Assembly (NCBI GenBank): GCA_028023455.1
Contig: JAQFVV010000021.1
Span: 5,484,853-5,548,852, forward strand
Source: Epiperipatus broadwayi
Taxonomy: Eukaryota; Onychophora; Udeonychophora; Euonychophora; Peripatidae
DNA length: 64,000 nt
Direction of reading: 5' to 3'
The translations under genes and the position numbers were made by a program. Below are positions 1-10,321 of the stretch, piece after piece (within the stretch, counting starts at the first letter, position 1; each line of letters starts with the position of its first letter). The notes under the pieces are model-generated. The model searched no databases, was not told the DNA's origin, and worked only from the letters and a program-made list of their open reading frames with translations.

Positions 1-14
1 CTGTGAGAGTCAGC

Positions 15-562
15 TTTGGTTCTAGCAGCTCCAGTCCTGAATGTGAAATTGCCTCATTGGGTATTGTTAGCTTAAATAGCTCTAGTCTGGAGAATGCGCA
101 TTGCTGTTCAGGTTAACAAATTTCCTTTGACTATATATGGAGAGCCAGGTTACTGTTATTAAGGTTTAATAGTTGTTCTCTGTGAACATATATACAGCAA
201 TTTAGCTATGTGACTGTTCTGGTAGAGAACAAGGATTTTGTCTTTCAGCTTTGTGACAGTAGTTTTTCGATTCTTCAACAACGGTCATATAGCTGAATGA
301 CGACTATACATGCACTCACAAAAACAACTGTTAAACTCGAATAACAGTACATTCTTGTATATAGCTGAATGTTTTTTCACATGCTCATGGGGAACACCTG
401 TTATAGCTGAATAACAATGCCTGTTTTCTCATATGGTAGAAAGTAAATTTCTGCTAACCTGAATAGCAGTGCTCATTCTCCAGACTAGTTATTTAAGTTA
501 ATGGTAAACAGTGAGGCAAGTCTACATTCAGAACTGGAAGCTGCGGGAACTAAAGCCAACTT
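15..562. repeat. Long imperfect foldback repeat
   Basis: The first about 115 bases (from TTCTAGCAGCTCCAG) recur as reverse complement at about 440-562, and the inner parts of both arms also pair imperfectly, centred near 290. Shared blocks include the sense and antisense forms of GTCTGGAGAATG. It is a hairpin-forming, transposon-like repeat with no ORF and no recognisable terminal motif; a flanking duplication cannot be judged because it lies at the window edge. Confidence 0.6.
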
Positions 563-939
563 GAGGTAGGCTGTCAAGTACAGCTGGAAGCTGATGGAAA
601 ATCTATAAGGGAGTTCTTTTTCAACAGTTCACTTCAGAACTGGGAACTATACCTTGTGAACAGTAGCAGGCAAGAGTATAGCTATCTATAAATAAAAATT
701 GTAAATCGAATGTGTGTTTTGTATTTATATGTTACTAATAAACATATTATAAAATATATGTATACTCATTTATGTTTATATTCATGAGTAAAGACAACAG
801 AAGCTTTAATTGGCTAGAGTATTCATGAATTTAAAGATCACTGATTCAAATTTCTGAGGTCAGGCCAGCAACAATGAAAGAAGGGGAAGAATAATGCAGC
901 TCAAATTCCAATTGATGTTAGATTAACCTTCTGGGATGT

Positions 940-1608
940 TTACAAATTAAAGTTCCCAAATATCAATTTGCTTTCAATTTCTTTGGGTGTTTCAAATATA
1001 GCTTTATTTAAAACAACTAAACTTCTTTTCATTGAACCTAAGCATATTGATTTTAGTATCAAGCTTAACATCTCTTCCTACATCTTTTTTCTTGTTACAT
1101 CAAGAGGCTTTTGCAATATTTCATCATGTTGGCAACTATGTGAGTTATATGATGAGACAATTTCACATATACTTTACGTTTGTCCCACATTAAAATCCAT
1201 TAGAGATTTTATGGTATCTAATGTCTCTTTAGACTTCAGGGATGCTTTATCAATCTTGAATGCACTAAAACTTGTTTCTTTTGCAGCGATTAGATTGTCT
1301 ATTTTTCTTTCATTCTCCACATGGTTAACAAGATGTAAATTAATTTTTGGACATTCACATAATTCGGCTTTATCAGTTTTCATTGATTTTCTTCATCAAG
1401 CAAAGATCAGAGATTCAAAGCTTTCTCCACCTTCTATTCCATCTTTTTCCCATCTTAATAATTTTCTGTTTCAAAATTTAGTACTTAACACTTTTGAATT
1501 TTTTTTATAAATATTATCAAAGACTTTTTTCAGTTATTTACTTATTGTATACATGTTTTATCCTATTTGTAATTTTTTTTGATTAATAATTTTTTTTTTT
1601 TAAAAAAA
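940..1608 (+). mobile_element. 3' tail of an APE/RT-type LINE (5'-truncated)
   Basis: An open frame at 968-1510 has the C-terminal layout of a LINE ORF2: a zinc-knuckle-like block (CELYDETISHILYVC) followed by a helical tail with FSTWLTRCKLIF. The LINE at 41.2-44.6 kb has the equivalent CGLCHRDEDTIEHIFGEC and YSLWLTQCDIIFNS in the same order, so the two belong to one family. The copy is 5'-truncated, lacks the endonuclease and reverse transcriptase, and ends in T/A-rich runs near 1608. No clear target-site duplication was found. It is a dead fragment and not a host gene. Confidence 0.65.
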
Positions 1609-2540
1609 GATTGTCTTCCATATTAATTTGCATATTATTGTCAGCAATGAAATGTAATAGTAAAAATATAAACAAAATTTGAATTTTTCCTAAACATTTA
1701 ACAACAATTCGACAAATAATTAACTTCAAGTAAAATGCCCTCATCTCAAACTTTCAGACAGACGTATTGGAATGTGCAAGAAAGCCGACAGTTGATGGAA
1801 ATTACAAAAAGTAACTGCTAACAAAAGTATGTAATAATATCAATAACGTTACTAATATCAAGAAAACAGATTTGCTTTTGAAGTATGATCTTAAGAAAGA
1901 CTTTAGTTCAAAGGTGTCAGAAAAAAAAGGCATATGGCTTTATTACTCGGCTGTTCGTAAGAAGTTCGAGCATCAGAATCCTTCTTGGACCTCTCGATCC
2001 AAAATTGGATGCTCGACCAACAGCACCAAACTTTGCAGGGCACAGCAACATAATCTAGAATTGGTTGATCATAAAAATAATTGGTTAAAAATGTCATTTT
2101 AGTATTCATGAAGGCTCTACTTGCTGATGGTAATTCAGTTGAAGAAAAACTTCACATGGAATAATTATAGAAGAGGGGGGAAATAATAAGAGTGTTCGAC
2201 CTAAAATATACACAAGCACAGAAAATTGTTGTTTTACTGTAGTATTTTTAGTTTTCTTTAATCAGTGTTTTTGGATAAGATTTGTGTTAAAAAATGTATT
2301 CATCTACTGCTTCTTTTTTTGTTTGTTCGTTTATCTATGGAAAGGCTTCCCGAATTTCAATGGATACAAAATTGAAGAAAAATAATATATTTTCATATTT
2401 AAAACCTGACACTTGACTCTATCCCCCCCCCCCATCTACAACAATTTTCTTTGATAAAAATCATTTTTAATTTGAAATTCTTTTATTTGCAATAATCTTA
2501 CAACTATTTCTTATTTTCCATTTCAGATAACTATTATTTT
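1609..2540. other. No gene seen; AT-rich intergenic DNA
   Basis: Short frames at 1872-2102 (+) and 1903-2109 (-) overlap and match nothing I know. A segment near 1951-1985 (gttcgtaagaagttcgag) resembles one near 56058-56078, so it is probably a dispersed repeat. A C10 tract lies near 2425. Confidence 0.4.
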
Positions 2541-2854
2541 CAGCTTTTCATTTCTTTTCACATTATCTTTTTTTTAAAATTGTCTCAGCAATTACGTATT
2601 CAAATACGGTTAATCAGTCGAGCGTTGGTGGGCGAGTGGTCAGCACAGCTGCTTTATAAGCAGTTGTAACTATTCTTTTAAGCCTTTCATTTCTTTTCAC
2701 GTTATCTTTTTTTTTTCTCAGCAATTACGTATTCCAATACGGTTAATCAGTCAAGCGTTGGTGGTCGAGTGGTCAGCACAGCTGCATTATAAGCAGTTGT
2801 CGCGGGTTCGCTTCCCGGCCGATGCTATGACACATGAAAAAAAACCCGGTTAAT
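2541..2854 (+). repeat. Tandem duplication of SINE plus its target
   Basis: The block CATTTCTTTTCAC...CAGCAATTACGTATT...ACGGTTAATCAGT followed by the SINE head occurs twice, offset by about 133-139 bp (SINE heads at about 2621 and 2754). The first SINE copy stops after its first about 47 bases (2621-2667); the second is complete. A segmental duplication after, or together with, SINE insertion explains this. Confidence 0.75.
2752..2844 (+). mobile_element. tRNA-derived SINE (family 1)
   Basis: The head carries an RNA polymerase III A-box (TGGTCGAGTGG) and a B-box-like GGTTCGCTTCC about 45 bases later. It is followed by a short constant tail (GATGCTATGACACATG) and an A-run. An 8-bp direct repeat CGGTTAAT (2740-2747 and 2847-2854) flanks it. 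The A-box resembles those of serine and leucine tRNAs. Homologues lie at 10198, 13408, 25385 and, reversed, 53741. It is not a functional tRNA gene: the acceptor stem does not pair and the constant tail follows. Confidence 0.8.
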
Positions 2855-3124
2855 TATTTTTTTTGCTCTGTAATTCTTCTTAATTATTCATATCTGATCT
2901 AAAATAAACCCCCGCATTTCAATATACTAATAATAAATAAACAATTTTATTATTAGTCTTTTTTATTATTATTAAAAGTATGTTTGCCCATTGCAATATA
3001 TATTATTTATTTCCCTTTTGCAAAGAAAGAAAGAAAGTAATAAACAGTGAGGATTGCCAATTCCTCTACAAGCTTTATGGTAAATGCTTAGCCAGAGCCA
3101 GCACTTAAAATATCTCTGTCAGGA

Positions 3125-3167
3125 ACCCCTGACCATGGTTTCGTGCTTTGGCACTCCTCAGAGAGGT
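3125..3167 (-). ncRNA. Hammerhead ribozyme B1
   Basis: On the minus strand: stem I ACCTCT, core CTGAGGA, stem II GTGC with loop CAAA and GCAC, core GAA, self-complementary stem III ACCATGGT, cleavage base C, then AGGGGT closing stem I (six pairs, one G-U). All invariant hammerhead residues are present. It is a type I (open stem I) arrangement, predicted to cleave after the GTC. Confidence 0.9.
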
Positions 3168-3196
3168 GTCAAGGTAGGTTCTGAACCTACCTTGAC

Positions 3197-3239
3197 ACCT
3201 CTCTGAGGAGTGCCAAAGCACGAAACCATGGTCAGAACC
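3197..3239 (+). ncRNA. Hammerhead ribozyme B2 (3' strand of stem I cut)
   Basis: Same core as B1 (CTGAGGA, GTGC/GCAC, GAA, ACCATGGT, C). The sequence after the cleavage base is AG then AACCTACC, where the next tandem copy begins, so stem I keeps only about three pairs. The core looks intact but folding is probably impaired. Confidence 0.75.
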
Positions 3240-3246
3240 TACCTTG

Positions 3247-3289
3247 ACACCTCTGAGGAGTGCCAAGGCACGAAACCATGGTCAGGGGT
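3247..3289 (+). ncRNA. Hammerhead ribozyme B3
   Basis: Core CTGAGGA at 3253, stem II GTGC-CAAG-GCAC, GAA, stem III ACCATGGT, cleavage base C at 3283, then AGGGGT. Stem I has lost two bases relative to B1, leaving one mismatch. The loop change CAAA to CAAG does not touch the stem. Confidence 0.85.
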
Positions 3290-3833
3290 TTGGGAAGGGG
3301 TTCCTGACAGAGAGGAATTGGCAATCCTCACTGTTTATAACTTACAAGCTTAAGAGGTAGGGTCATGTGATCTATGAATTGATCTATGACTTATTTTAAG
3401 AAAGAAAGTAGTTTCTATTTTATTTTTTTAAGTAATTTACATTGTTTATACAACTATAAACGTATGACATTTACATATCACTTATATATATATTTTAATT
3501 TTGCTCCAGCTTTCTTCACTCAACGTCTTATAAGATCTTTAATTTTTAGACCACCGTTCTTAGTTTTATAGAGCTTGATTTCTGTATCACGCACAAATAA
3601 ATTTTGATAAAACATTTTTTATTTCATTATTTAATAGTTCATATATTACATATTATTTTATTAATTTGTATTTAACAAATTAATTTTATTCTTTGATATT
3701 ATCGAGATTTACCTTTGGAAATATTTATATTCATCATCACAAGCATAATTAGCTAGTATCAATCTACACAGAGATTTGAGCACCACAAGTGTTCAGAATT
3801 GGAACTAAACCATGCAATCAAATCTCTGTGGAT

Positions 3834-3960
3834 TCGTGCAGTGGTAGAGTGTCAGACTGTTGAGCATAAGTCCTCAGATCGATCCCAAATCTGGCATTTC
3901 TAGTATTTGAACTTCTTATGAATTCTTGAGCAGTAAAATCATTTGATTAGTATTTATACA
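3834..3960 (+). mobile_element. tRNA-like SINE (family 2)
   Basis: An A-box-like GTGGTAGAGTGTCAG is followed by a B-box-like CAGATCGATCCC, then a tail with GAATTCTTGAGCAGTAAAATC. The 59.4-kb copy has the same order and the same tail (ACTCTTAAGCAGTAAAGCC). The two shared blocks define a second SINE family, distinct from the family at 2752. No clean target-site duplication was found. Confidence 0.5.
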
Positions 3961-3975
3961 GTCAAATACAGCTTT

Positions 3976-4459
3976 TTTTTGTTTATAACTTACAAGCTTA
4001 AGAGATAGGGTCATGTGATCTATGACTCTTATTTTGACTATTTATAGTCTGCCATAAGTCTTATGCAATTTTATATTGCTAAGACTACTACTATATGGTA
4101 GGGCTGAAGATCTATCAGCCCCATATAGCTATTTGAGTTGGACAGCTGGGTTTGAAGACATGTAGATATCTGAAATTTTCAGATTTTCCACTCAGTAGAT
4201 AACTTTTAAATAAGTGCTTGGCTTTGGATTGGCATTTTTAGATCTAGTGTCTGAACCTAGCCTGATACCTCTCTGAGGAGTGCCAAAGCATGAAACCATG
4301 GTCAGAGGTTTGGGAAGGGGTTCCTGACAGAGATATTTTAAGTGCTGGCTCTGGTTAAGCATTTATCACAAAGCTTGTAGAGGAATTGGCAATCCTCATT
4401 GTTTATAACTTACAAGCTTAAGAGATAGCGACATGTGATCTATGACTCTTATTTTGACT
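3976..4459 (+). mobile_element. Family-B hammerhead element, about 1.15 units, with TSD
   Basis: A 484-bp element flanked by the 12-bp direct repeat AAATACAGCTTT (3964-3975 and 4460-4471). Its first about 57 bases (GTTTATAACTTACAAGC onward, at 3981) recur at its end (at 4401), giving a unit of 420 bp and about 1.15 units inserted. One intact hammerhead lies at 4267-4309. An insertion slightly longer than one unit is what a circular or multimeric RNA template would give. The middle part (TCTGAAATTTTCAGATTTTC and flanks) matches the family-D dimer at 32.4 kb. Confidence 0.8.
4267..4309 (+). ncRNA. Hammerhead ribozyme B4
   Basis: Stem I ACCTCT pairs perfectly with AGAGGT; the G-U pair of B1 is here A-U. 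Core CTGAGGA, stem II GTGC/GCAT (one wobble), GAA, stem III ACCATGGT and cleavage base C at 4303. The stem I change keeps pairing while the sequence differs, which supports selection on structure in the source element. Confidence 0.9.
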
Positions 4460-4474
4460 AAATACAGCTTTGAA

Positions 4475-5150
4475 TTGTAAATGCAGTGTAAAAACATATA
4501 AACAAGATCATTTGAAAAAGGAAATAACAAAATGGCTTCTAAACTGTAAATGACAGATATTTAATTTTTTTACATTGAAGTATGAATTATTTTGCATAAA
4601 ATGTTAACAAATGCATCTTTTAGAAATTGTGAAGTCATATTTTTATTTCTGAACTTTTTGTGACAATTCGTAATGGCCTCTTTTTTTGCCTTCTTTAAAA
4701 AAAGTACACAATTTTCATATATTGGTTATATTAATAAGATGTAAAACTGTAAATATTAAATTATGCTAATTTATTTTTACTTTTTAACAATTATTTCAAT
4801 TTTTTCAAATAAAAACAGTTAAGGTAAATGGTATTTGAAAATATATTTAAAAAAAACTTCAAAAAATATGGAATTATAACAGAATATAATAGGTATAAAA
4901 ATTTCCGTGCTAAAACTGAAATATAAATAAAATATTTATAGGTCTAGATTTATATAAATTATATAACCTTAAAAAAATAGAAAATCTTATAAAAATACTA
5001 ATGCAATAGACAAAATCATGGTCCTGGAGGAATTTTTGTATAAGTTTATTATCTTACTAATATTTTAATGTTATATGATTTTCTACTCTTTTTATTATTA
5101 CTAGTATAGCATAAGGCAGTGTTGTTTTCTTTAAAAATATAACATTGTCA
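4475..5150. other. No gene seen; AT-rich intergenic DNA
   Basis: Very AT-rich with A and T runs; no ORF above 60 codons and no repeat recognised. Confidence 0.4.
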
Positions 5151-5154
5151 TCAT

Positions 5155-5376
5155 TGGAAAAAGAGTGGGGGTCTGGACATGTTACGATATGGGTGAACAG
5201 TTGAGGTTTTTAATTAGATTCCAAAGAGATTGCAAAACACCTAGAAAGAAACCACATATGAGATGGATAGCTAAGAAAATTTGCTGAAGTATTATGGGAA
5301 AGAGAAGATATGGATCAGAGAAACTAGATTTAACTTGGCAAGCTTTTTGTCTCAGTAGCTAAATAATGATTGATGT
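5155..5376 (+). mobile_element. RTE-like LINE 3' tail, degenerate
   Basis: The DNA matches the better-preserved copy at 24153-24402 block by block (GTCTGGACAT, GATTCCAAAGAG, ACACCTAGAAAGAAACCACAT, TATGAGATGGAT). The ancestral reading is the RTE C-terminal pattern WAGH...RWT...RP..R....W...I....G..W...A.DR..W. It is heavily decayed and has no open frame. Confidence 0.6.
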
Positions 5377-5669
5377 TAATAATAGATAAAGATCTTATTG
5401 ATGATATATATAATCTTGCAATAACATAAACAAATGGAGTCAGTAACTAATAAGTGACTTAAAGTATAATATGTTCAAAAATAGTTATAAACGTTTACAT
5501 TTTATTAATGCTATATTTGAAAATACTGCAATAGTAAAAAAAAAAAAAATTGAATTTTAAAAAATGTGGCCAGTAAAATTTTAATCATGTTAAATGAAAA
5601 TCATTCTGCAGTATCAAATAACATATTGAGCATGGGTTCAATGTGTGTAATAAAGAATAGAAATGAGAT

Positions 5670-5935
5670 TATATCATGTAAGCAGAGATAACATTTATTT
5701 AATCTTTAATATTGCCAAGAAACTATCAATTACTACTTATTGATAATCTCTAAGACTAAACAAGTTTTTCATTAACTTATAATAGCTCATTTGTTGGAGT
5801 TTTTTGTTAAAGTAAAAGGGGTATTGGTTAATGAGAAAACTTGTTTAGCCTCAGGGATTGTCAATTAGTAGTAATTGATAATTTCTTGGCAATATCAAAG
5901 GTTAAAGGTTATCTCTATTTACATGGATATATTTC
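5670..5935. repeat. Foldback repeat (family H)
   Basis: Arms of about 115 bp at 5670-5785 and 5820-5935 are inverted copies (shared ACTAAACAAGTTTT, AGAAACTATCAATTACTA). The same arms occur at 59940-60055 and 60350-60468. No ORF and no hammerhead core was recognised. Confidence 0.7.
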
Positions 5936-7054
5936 TTTTATAATAATCCATGGAAATATTTAATTCAACATATATATGCTCCAAACTTATTTGCACTATC
6001 AATTTTCAATCTGTTATTAAGATAATCTCTATAAGTAAAAGATGAAGTCCAAAGTGAAAGTTGAAGAATCTATTTTTTTTTATTTACAGAAACTATCTTG
6101 ATAACCGATTGGAGTTTCATGTATATATGTAAGCTTTGGTTGTTAACATGTGATTTATATTTATGAACCAGCTAACTTTGTACAGAATCAGGTTTTTAAT
6201 TTATAATAACTCTTGAACAGTAGACGCATGGTGTTGGACATGCTCTTATTGATGTTGAAATTTTTTTATTGGTTGGTTACAATGGAATTTTCCAAGTGAT
6301 GAGAGTCTTTAAGGTTTACTTTTTGTGTATGTTATATGCCTATGGTTGGAAAAAAAATAGTGTATTTGAATATTCAAAGTGAATTATAAATAATATCCAC
6401 ATTCATTATAATAAATGTCCAAATAGATACAATTCCATTTGTGTGTTTACTACCAAATAATGAGAATAATTGGAAGCTATTAATGCTATCAGTCAAAACC
6501 TTAATTGTGAATTGGGTTAAAAATAATAGCCTTCTCATATATGTAGGATTCAAATTTCTGTCTAGCTTCATTAGATATATTATCAGTTCTTTTATTTACA
6601 AACCCACACATATGATGAAATCATAGCTTTAATATATGTATTTGAGATAATAAATTACAATTTAATGACCATAAATATATATTATTTTCCTCATTAGAAG
6701 AGAAGGCTGCATAATAATACAATTATTTTTGCTATATGGTCAGCACTTACATTGCTATGATTAATTCAGATTAACCTTGAAGCTTCGACTAACAAAAGCT
6801 AGAATTTGTTGACCTGTAATCATATAGCTAGCTTATTCAGCTATGTCTGGTTACTTGAGGAAAAAATCTTAGGTTTGCTTACTTGAAAAAAAATATTTTA
6901 TTAGAATCTAAACCTTAGATTGAGAGCACAAAAGTCAGATGACACAAAACCCTTTGCAAAAATGAGTGGGGGGGAGATTAAATAAGAAGAAATTTATTTT
7001 TTTAATTAATTGCTTTTATTTATTTTTTTGCATAAGTCCAACAATTTAAGTTGC
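5936..7054. other. No gene seen; AT-rich DNA
   Basis: Contains a faint copy of the family-F motif near 6090 (ATCTTGATAACCGATTGGAG). The paired frames at 6374-6626 on opposite strands are AT-rich noise. Nothing else was recognised. Confidence 0.35.
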
Positions 7055-7430
7055 AAGGTACTATAATTCAAATTTGCATATTTTTGTTTATCTTTGTAAT
7101 GAAGTGGTTTCTTTCTTCTTTGTAACCCAAAGCTGAGGGCACTTTCGATGAAGTTGATTATAATCACAGCTCTTAAATTAATTATTGTTACTACTCTATT
7201 TATACTGTAATGTGATTATGCATGCATTATTATTCAAATGAGCTAATTTAAATAAAAATGGATGCATAATCACATTACAATATAAATAAATCAGCACCAT
7301 TAATTAATTTAAGAGTGTTATGATTAATGTGAACTTGACCGAAAGTGCATTCAGGTTTAGGTTATAAAGAAAAAAAGAAACCATTTCATTATGCAGATTA
7401 ACAAAAATATGCAAATTTGAATTACATTTA
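7055..7430. repeat. Foldback repeat (family I)
   Basis: An inverted repeat with arms of about 175 bp around a centre near 7240. Left-arm blocks ATTCAAATTTGCATATTTTTG and GTAATGTGATTATGCATGC return as complements at about 7260-7430. A smaller relative lies at 44755-44940. The minus-strand frame at 7304-7495 is a by-product of the arm. Confidence 0.65.
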
Positions 7431-8328
7431 CAAATGAAGGGAAAAATCATCACTACATAAAGTTTTATGAATCTATAAATAAGCCGGTTATACACTTAAT
7501 TAGTAGTATGATTACTAATAATACTTTGTGATTCTTACTATCTCTTTAATGTAGTTTGATATTAACTCATCAAACTAAGAATACTTAATAGATACACTCC
7601 AGATGATTCTGATAAATAGGTATATATAATTTAATATTTTATTTCATATTTAACATCACATTGTTTATTATTTACATTTTTAAATTACTTTTTACTGTGT
7701 TGCATTTACTATCGTACAAATTTATATATTTTTTATTCAAGTATTTAATCAGTAAATATATTATTATCATTGTGTATTATTGTAAGTTTACGTTTTTGTC
7801 CCCCCCCCCCCATCTAGCCATTTACAGTTGGTATAATATTTTTCATCAAAGACAACAAGGCAAGTGTTCACTTTTTTTTTTTTTTATGTTTGTACATGAA
7901 TTGTGTGTTTGAAAATTTATAATACTGTGTTGTCTACCTGTTTTAGAAGTATATATATAGTGACAAGTAAAATAAATAGATGGAGAAGAAAACCAATTTG
8001 CTTCATGATCTGAAGGAAAAACTTGCAGAGTAAAAAAGGGCAAGCCTTGGAGTCATTGGGCTTGAGGCAAAAAATCTCTGTTTCATTAGGTTTTTTTTTT
8101 CTCAGTCATCTATTTATTATCTATTTCAACGTGTGTGCATGTGTGTTTGATCAAGATTTGTTAGTAAAATGAATTTCTGGCTCTTTGCTCATTAACATAA
8201 GCCCTACTGGATTGAGCTAAATTCATAGAGAAATGATTGCAGTTCTAAACTTTGGACTAACAAGTTTGTCAGCATCCCAGTATTTATACAAGACAAAGAG
8301 CTAATATACATTTGTGTGGATTATAGTT
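7431..8328. other. No gene seen
   Basis: AT-rich, with a poly-C tract near 7801-7811 and a T-run near 7871. Short frames at 7661-7912 (+) and 7846-8043 (-) have low-complexity composition and no recognisable motif. Confidence 0.35.
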
Positions 8329-8454
8329 AGCAATATTCCAGGGAAGTTGACAAATGTTGTTATTCCTGATAGCAATATTCCAGGGAAGTTGACAAATGTT
8401 GTTATTCCTGACAGCAATATTCCAGGGAAGTTGACAAATGTTGTTATTCCTGAT
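8329..8454 (+). repeat. Three tandem copies of a 42-bp unit
   Basis: The unit begins AGCAATATTCCAGGGAAG and repeats at 8329, 8371 and 8413 with one difference (GATAG versus GACAG). It is a young minisatellite. Confidence 0.9.
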
Positions 8455-10182
8455 ATGCATGCTTATTAATGGTTTGCCAATTTTTTAAATAGTATGGTAG
8501 CTATAAAAAGATGTATTATGCATAATAGTCAAAGCATCTCTTCAGATTTATTTACATATATATTTAAGATGCCTTAATCTATTTATTATATGTATGCTAT
8601 ATAATCATGAATAAGTAATAGAAGGAATCTTCTAATGCCATGTTAAGAGGTATGGACTCAAGGAAACATTCTTGGATTGATTCCCTGCAAGGAAAGTAAA
8701 AATTAAAATAAAGTCAATTTGCCAATCGAATAGGACTATTGTGCTGATCTGTCACTTTGGTGCTTAAACATGTCATATGATTATTTGCATATAAATTTTT
8801 AAAAAAAATCTCTTCCATAAGATTATTTTAATTTGTCATAATTTACCAAAAAAAAAAGTTCAGGGTCATTAGATATTGGATTTGGTTGGTAGGATCGTAA
8901 CTTATTGTTCTTATATTGTAAAATTTCCCTTTCCTTTCACTTTTCATTGGATGACTACAAATAGGTAAATTGTGAATTTGTTTTGTGTTACTTTACAAAA
9001 TACGGGGACCATATTTTAAGCTTCTACTTATCGAAACTGAAACTCAGAAATGTAATAATTGGTCCAAATAGAATAGTTTGCTGGTGAGCAAAATTTCTGA
9101 TTTGATTTCTGCCTGAAATAAAACTGTTTTATCTTGCTCTAATATTTTGATATTATAACATCATTTGAATGCTTGTGTGATTGAAGTACAAAAGTGTAAA
9201 TCCTGCTTATTAAAAATATGTAATTATGAATGTGTTGTTTCTTAATCCCTTTTATATTGAATTTACACTACTGATTTAGAATACGTTCTCTGCCATTTTG
9301 GTACAGAATGTTTTTCAAGTGCTTTTCGTAGGCGACCACTGATTTGATTTAATTTACTACTTGTTATTTATTAGTCTTAAGGAATATACATATTTGAAAT
9401 TATATGATTTCCACAGTTATCACGTAATATCTAATGAAGTACTGAAATTGATTAAAAATTACTGGTTTTAGATCAATGGGTCCAATATTTATAGTTTAAT
9501 AAAATGAAATGCTAATTATTTTAATGAGCATGTAAATAATTTTACAGCTTCTGATGAAATGAATTGGCATTGTTATAACAAATAATAGTGTTATTTACAA
9601 GTTTATTTCAATGATTCTTTTGGGAATTTTGTTTGTAAATTGTCTTAATAATGTATTCGGACTTGTTTGTGTTGAGAAATAGTTTAGACTTAGTTGGAGT
9701 ATTTTTATTTAAGTTAGAAAAAAATTTAAAACAGCACCTCAACAATTTTAGTTGGATCTATTAACCATATGTTTATTTAAATTTCTAACCTTGTTACATT
9801 CATGTATATGTTTTTGCATACATAAAAATTGTTATAAAAAAGTTAGAAGATCTGTCAATTATCTTATACAAATGGACAAACGTATGCTATTGGGGTGTGA
9901 ACAAATCAATAGCCTATTACTAATAGTTGTACTATTGTTATTACTAATGAATAATGATGTTTTATAGGGTTGTAGTTGGTATAGTGCATTTGGAGGCTTG
10001 GAGATAGCTTAGCGAGGTTTGAATAAATTACGTGAAAAGATCTTTTTTCATTTGGTGAATCAACTGTCACAACAGATGGCTAAATCTGACTTTACCTTCC
10101 AGCAGGATAATGACTGCCACATTTTCACTTTGCTACATGCTTATTCCTGAATACTCTGTACCCATGTGCCAAATAAAGCATA
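8455..10182. other. No gene seen; AT-rich DNA with faint SINE traces
   Basis: Near 8645-8690 a tRNA-like block (TCTTGGATTGATTCCC) may be a SINE remnant. No supported ORF. Near 10092-10125 one frame reads FTFQQDNDCH, reminiscent of a Tc1/mariner transposase motif, but there is too little to call. Confidence 0.3.
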
Positions 10183-10197
10183 AAGAAGATAAGAATC

Positions 10198-10306
10198 GTC
10201 TTGCATTGGTGGTTGAGAGGTCAGCACGACTGCCTTGCACTTGCAGGCAGTTGCCCGGGTTCTGGTTTCACGTCCCGGCCGATGCTATGACACTTAAAAA
10301 AAAAAG
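10198..10306 (+). mobile_element. tRNA-derived SINE (family 1) with 15-bp TSD
   Basis: A-box-like TGGTTGAGAGG, a GC-rich middle, a B-box region interrupted as GGGTTCTGGTTTCACGTCCC, the constant tail GATGCTATGACACTT and an A-run. The direct repeat AAGAAGATAAGAATC at 10183-10197 and 10307-10321 is an exact 15-bp target-site duplication, which fits LINE-assisted retroposition. Confidence 0.85.
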
Positions 10307-10321
10307 AAGAAGATAAGAATC

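Larger units (their letters stand above)
3040..3397. mobile_element. Family-B hammerhead element, inverted with a duplicated ribozyme
   Basis: A 358-bp inverted element bearing three hammerhead motifs: one on the minus strand (3125-3167) and two in tandem on the plus strand (3197-3239 and 3247-3289). The arms share AGGATTGCCAATTCCTCT and its complement and the block TTCCTGACAGAGA. The direct repeat AAGAAAGAAAGTA (3027-3039 and 3398-3410) flanks it; this is low-complexity, so the duplication is likely but not certain. There is no ORF. The right end has GGGTCATGTGATC, shared with the next family-B copy. By analogy with animal retrozymes it would be a non-autonomous RNA-mobilised element. Confidence 0.75.

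Noticed and set aside
5670-5935. Hammerhead in the family-H and family-I foldbacks
   Set aside because: I looked for CTGANGA and GAA in register on both strands and found none that allowed stems to pair.
10085-10130. FTFQQDNDCH, resembling a Tc1/mariner transposase motif
   Set aside because: Only about ten residues match, with no flanking transposase blocks or terminal inverted repeats.
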